This document shows positions 4,400-6,149 of a stretch of 6,149 bases of DNA, piece by piece. The notes under the pieces were generated by a model. The model was given only the letters and a program-made list of their open reading frames with translations, made no database searches and was not told the origin of the DNA. Both the position numbers and the translations under genes were made by a program. Numbering within the stretch: position 1 is the first letter of the stretch; each line of letters begins with the position of its first letter. Origin of the DNA: an uncultured Clostridia bacterium (GTDB taxonomy: Bacteria; Bacillota; Clostridia; Oscillospirales; Acutalibacteraceae). Location: positions 1 to 6,149 of the forward strand of contig CANQLQ010000126.1 of assembly GCA_947624755.1 (NCBI GenBank). Direction: 5' to 3'.

Positions 4400-5800
4400 T
4401 CAGCTTTCATGTCTGTAGGATAGTTGTTTATAGGTTGCAGCAATAATAACGGCGGAAACAATTGCGGTCAAAATGTCTGAAACCGGCATGGAATACAGCA
4501 CACCGTCAAGACCAAAAAATAAGGGCAAAAGGAGCGCAAAGCCAACGCCGAACACAATCTCACGAATCATGGAAAGCATTGTTGAGGCAACTGCCTTTCC
4601 CATCGCCTGAAGAAAAATAAATGTCGCTTTATTTAAGCAGGCAAAAACAATCATGCAAAGATAGATTCTAAATGCTTTGACGGCAAATTCCGTGTAATAA
4701 ACGCTTTCATTAGCTGAGCCAAAAATGCCAATTAGCTGACGAGGCAGAAATTCTACAACGAGCAAGGCAATCAGGCCGACGGCTGCTTCGCAAGTCAAAA
4801 GTAACGAAAATAGCTTTTTAACCCGCTCATGCCGCTTAGCTCCCATGTTGTATCCCACAATCGGAATGCAACCCGCCGCCATACCGATGTCGATGGAAAT
4901 CACAATCTGAAACACCTTCATCACGATTCCTACAACCGCCATCGGAATCTGTGCATACATTTCCTGCCCGAAAACTGTATCCTGAGCACCGTATTTACGA
5001 ATCATATTGTTGATAGCCGCCATGGCCGCCACCAGCGATATTTGAGAAAGGAAGCTGCAAATTCCAAGCGACAGCGTGTGTCCTGCAATATTTTTATTCC
5101 AACAAAAATCCTGTTTGGATAATTTTACCGACTTTGTATGCAGAATATATATCAGCGAAAGCAAAGCCGTAGCAATTTGACCGATGACCGTCGCCACAGC
5201 GGCGCCCATCATGCCCCAGTGAAAGCAGAAAATGAAAATCGGATCGAGAATAATGTTGAGTATGGCTCCAAACAGTGTAGAAGTCATCGCAAATTTTGGG
5301 CTTCCGTCCGCACGGATAATGGGATTCATTGCCTGGCCGAACATATAGAACGGGATACCGAGAGAAATATAAAAGAAATATTCTTTTGAAAGCGTAAAGG
5401 TTTCCTCGTTGACAGTTCCGCCAAATACCGTAATGATCGGCGTGGAAAAAAGAAGATATATTGCACAAAGAAAAATGCTGCTGACGATAGTCATCAACAC
5501 CGAAAGTCCGATACTGTTTCCGGCGGCCTTTTTGTTTCCTTTTCCCAGATTCAGGCTGACAAATGCACAGCAGCCGTCCCCAATCATGACGGCAATTGCC
5601 AGCGCAATCACCGTAAGGGGAAACACCACAGTATTGGCAGCGTTGCCATAGGAGCCGAGATAACTTGCATTGGCGATAAAAATTTGGTCAACAATGTTGT
5701 AAAGTGCACCTACGAGCAGTGAGATAATACAGGGTACGGCATATTTACCCATGAGTTTGTTCACCTTCTCCGTGGCAAGATAAGATTGATTTTTTACCAT
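4400..5800 (-). CDS. MATE-family multidrug/cation efflux transporter
   Basis: The 466-residue protein matches the normal length and 12-helix design of MATE antiporters, which export cationic drugs or metabolites in exchange for Na+ or H+ at the cytoplasmic membrane. In the N-lobe, PCIISLLVGALYNIVDQIFI (23-42, with the Asp of VDQIF), RADGSPKFAM (163-172) and LNIILDPIFIF (181-191) are family hallmarks. GYNMGAKRHERVKK (316-329) is the matching C-lobe loop. The set resembles MepA/DinF-like bacterial MATEs. I chose ATG 5800 because GGGAGG lies 7-8 nt upstream and the protein then starts MVKNQSYLATEKVNKLMGKY, as relatives do. The in-frame ATG at 5842 would add MELAPFLRLLGGIF, encoded by the leader palindrome. 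The gene appears intact, is less AT-rich than the island genes, and converges on them. Substrate cannot be told from sequence. Confidence 0.92.
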   Translation of the reverse strand: MVKNQSYLATEKVNKLMGKYAVPCIISLLVGALYNIVDQIFIANASYLGSYGNAANTVVFPLTVIALAIAVMIGDGCCAFVSLNLGKGNKKAAGNSIGLSVLMTIVSSIFLCAIYLLFSTPIITVFGGTVNEETFTLSKEYFFYISLGIPFYMFGQAMNPIIRADGSPKFAMTSTLFGAILNIILDPIFIFCFHWGMMGAAVATVIGQIATALLSLIYILHTKSVKLSKQDFCWNKNIAGHTLSLGICSFLSQISLVAAMAAINNMIRKYGAQDTVFGQEMYAQIPMAVVGIVMKVFQIVISIDIGMAAGCIPIVGYNMGAKRHERVKKLFSLLLTCEAAVGLIALLVVEFLPRQLIGIFGSANESVYYTEFAVKAFRIYLCMIVFACLNKATFIFLQAMGKAVASTMLSMIREIVFGVGFALLLPLFFGLDGVLYSMPVSDILTAIVSAVIIAATYKQLSYRHES

Positions 5801-5823
5801 AAAGATACCTCCCAATAAACGCA

Positions 5824-5862
5824 GAAACGGCGCAAGTTCCAAAGTTGGACTTACGCCGTTTC
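5824..5862 (-). promoter_or_regulatory. strong palindrome in the MATE leader (operator or attenuator candidate)
   Basis: GAAACGGCG (5824-5832) and CGCCGTTTC (5854-5862) are perfect 9-bp inverted arms. After one mismatch the stem continues with AAGT (5834-5837) against ACTT (5849-5852). It lies between the -10 box and the ribosome binding site of the MATE gene, so it is transcribed. It could be a dyad operator for a repressor or an RNA hairpin controlling read-through or translation. There is no T-run, so it is not a simple terminator. Confidence 0.5.
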
Positions 5863-5879
5863 AGCTACACACTAATAAT

Positions 5880-5908
5880 ATTATATCAGATATTCAGTTT
5901 TTTTGCAA
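5880..5908 (-). promoter_or_regulatory. sigma-A promoter for the MATE gene
   Basis: On the minus strand, TTGCAA (5908-5903) and a perfect TATAAT (5885-5880) are separated by exactly 17 bp. They lie in the 127-bp gap between the DUF2798 stop and the MATE start. This gives the MATE gene its own transcription start ahead of the leader palindrome. Confidence 0.6.
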
Positions 5909-5927
5909 AGGCAATTTTGCACAAAAA

Positions 5928-6149
5928 TTATGCCGTAACCTGCCGGTTAACATTCCGATTCTTAATGTCTTTTGCAAACAGCAGCTTGAACGCAGTGCGT
6001 ACAAATGGTTGAATAAAGAAAAGCTGAGTGAAAAATGCAAACGGAAAATTAAAACATATAAGTTTAAGCCATTCGGCAAGAAGCGTCCACAGGTTAAACC
6101 CGTCTTGATAGTTATAATAAAGAAAGGCGGCAATAAAGCTCATGGCGGG
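5928..6149 (-). CDS. DUF2798-family membrane protein, C-terminal half (runs off window)
   Basis: The frame enters from the window edge without a stop (first visible residues PAMSFIAAF) and ends at TAA 5930-5928, giving 73 visible residues. Two hydrophobic helices are seen: SFIAAFLYYNY and later, after the linker QDGFNLWTLLAEW, LKLICFNFPFAFFTQLFF. QPFVRTAFKLLF follows. This pattern, 'P-MSF-A-L---... N-P-A-F-QIF---P-VR--F', is that of the second repeat in the roughly 150-residue clostridial DUF2798 proteins. The ATG at 6143 is therefore probably internal rather than the start. The function of the family is unknown to me. The gene lies upstream of, and in the same direction as, the MATE gene, which has its own promoter in the gap. 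Confidence 0.6.
   Translation of the reverse strand, partial: PAMSFIAAFLYYNYQDGFNLWTLLAEWLKLICFNFPFAFFTQLFFIQPFVRTAFKLLFAKDIKNRNVNRQVTA

Noticed and set aside
4339..4410. 23-codon minus-strand ORF overlapping the MATE stop (MKAEHSVEYFGKVLRKICKQ...)
   Set aside because: It is very short, falls in the duplicated non-coding block and has no convincing ribosome binding site.
4829..5651. Open frames opposite or inside the MATE gene (4829-5122, 5094-5468, 5138-5389, 5409-5651)
   Set aside because: They are shadows of the intact transporter gene, with low-complexity or unnatural composition.
5801..5842. Upstream start of the MATE gene giving MELAPFLRLLGGIF
   Set aside because: It lies in the leader palindrome without a ribosome binding site; ATG 5800 has GGGAGG and family-like N-terminal residues.
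5894..6133. Alternative minus-strand frame over the DUF2798 gene
   Set aside because: The 5928-6149 frame has membrane-protein composition and family-like motifs; this one does not.

Overview
The window looks like an accessory region of a low-GC Firmicute, most likely an anaerobic gut-type Clostridia. The reasons are Clostridia-style Rhs repeats, GGAGG-type ribosome binding sites, consensus sigma-A promoters, and IS30, IS66 and RAYT-type transposon debris. No taxonomic marker gene is present, so this is an inference. The first two thirds are strongly AT-rich, while the last third (MATE and DUF2798 genes) is visibly less so, which suggests an acquired island next to ordinary chromosome.

Layout. 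1-67: last 21 codons of an IS30-family transposase. 68-244: an orphan reading-frame tail. 245-440: AT-rich non-coding DNA with one perfect 12-bp palindrome. 442-1675: a displaced tip of an Rhs (YD-repeat) polymorphic toxin. It has a frameshifted end of the conserved core, then a variable C-terminal domain with hydrophobic stretches, and overlaps by ATGA a three-helix membrane protein that is probably its immunity protein. 1676-1853: a five-unit 10-bp phased repeat and a broken IS66-type accessory ORF. 1853-4214: three near-identical copies of a miniature element made from the two ends of a RAYT (REP-associated tyrosine transposase) gene. Each copy is followed by one small gene of immunity-protein character: a soluble UPF0158-like protein and two single-helix membrane-anchored proteins. 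Two of these genes are preceded by, and overlap, the tail of another reading frame, as expected for a toxin remnant left beside its immunity gene.

4215-4399 is a non-coding gap with a degenerate tandem duplication and a small hairpin. On the minus strand lie a complete MATE multidrug efflux gene, with its own promoter and a strong palindrome in the leader, and the 3' half of a DUF2798 membrane-protein gene that runs off the window.

Working hypothesis: 442-4214 is an Rhs-associated array of orphan toxin-tail/immunity cassettes punctuated by RAYT-derived mini-elements. These elements could act both as homology for cassette recombination and, in copies 1 and 2, as portable promoters for the downstream immunity genes. 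The repeats, overlaps and promoters are directly visible; the immunity functions are inferred.
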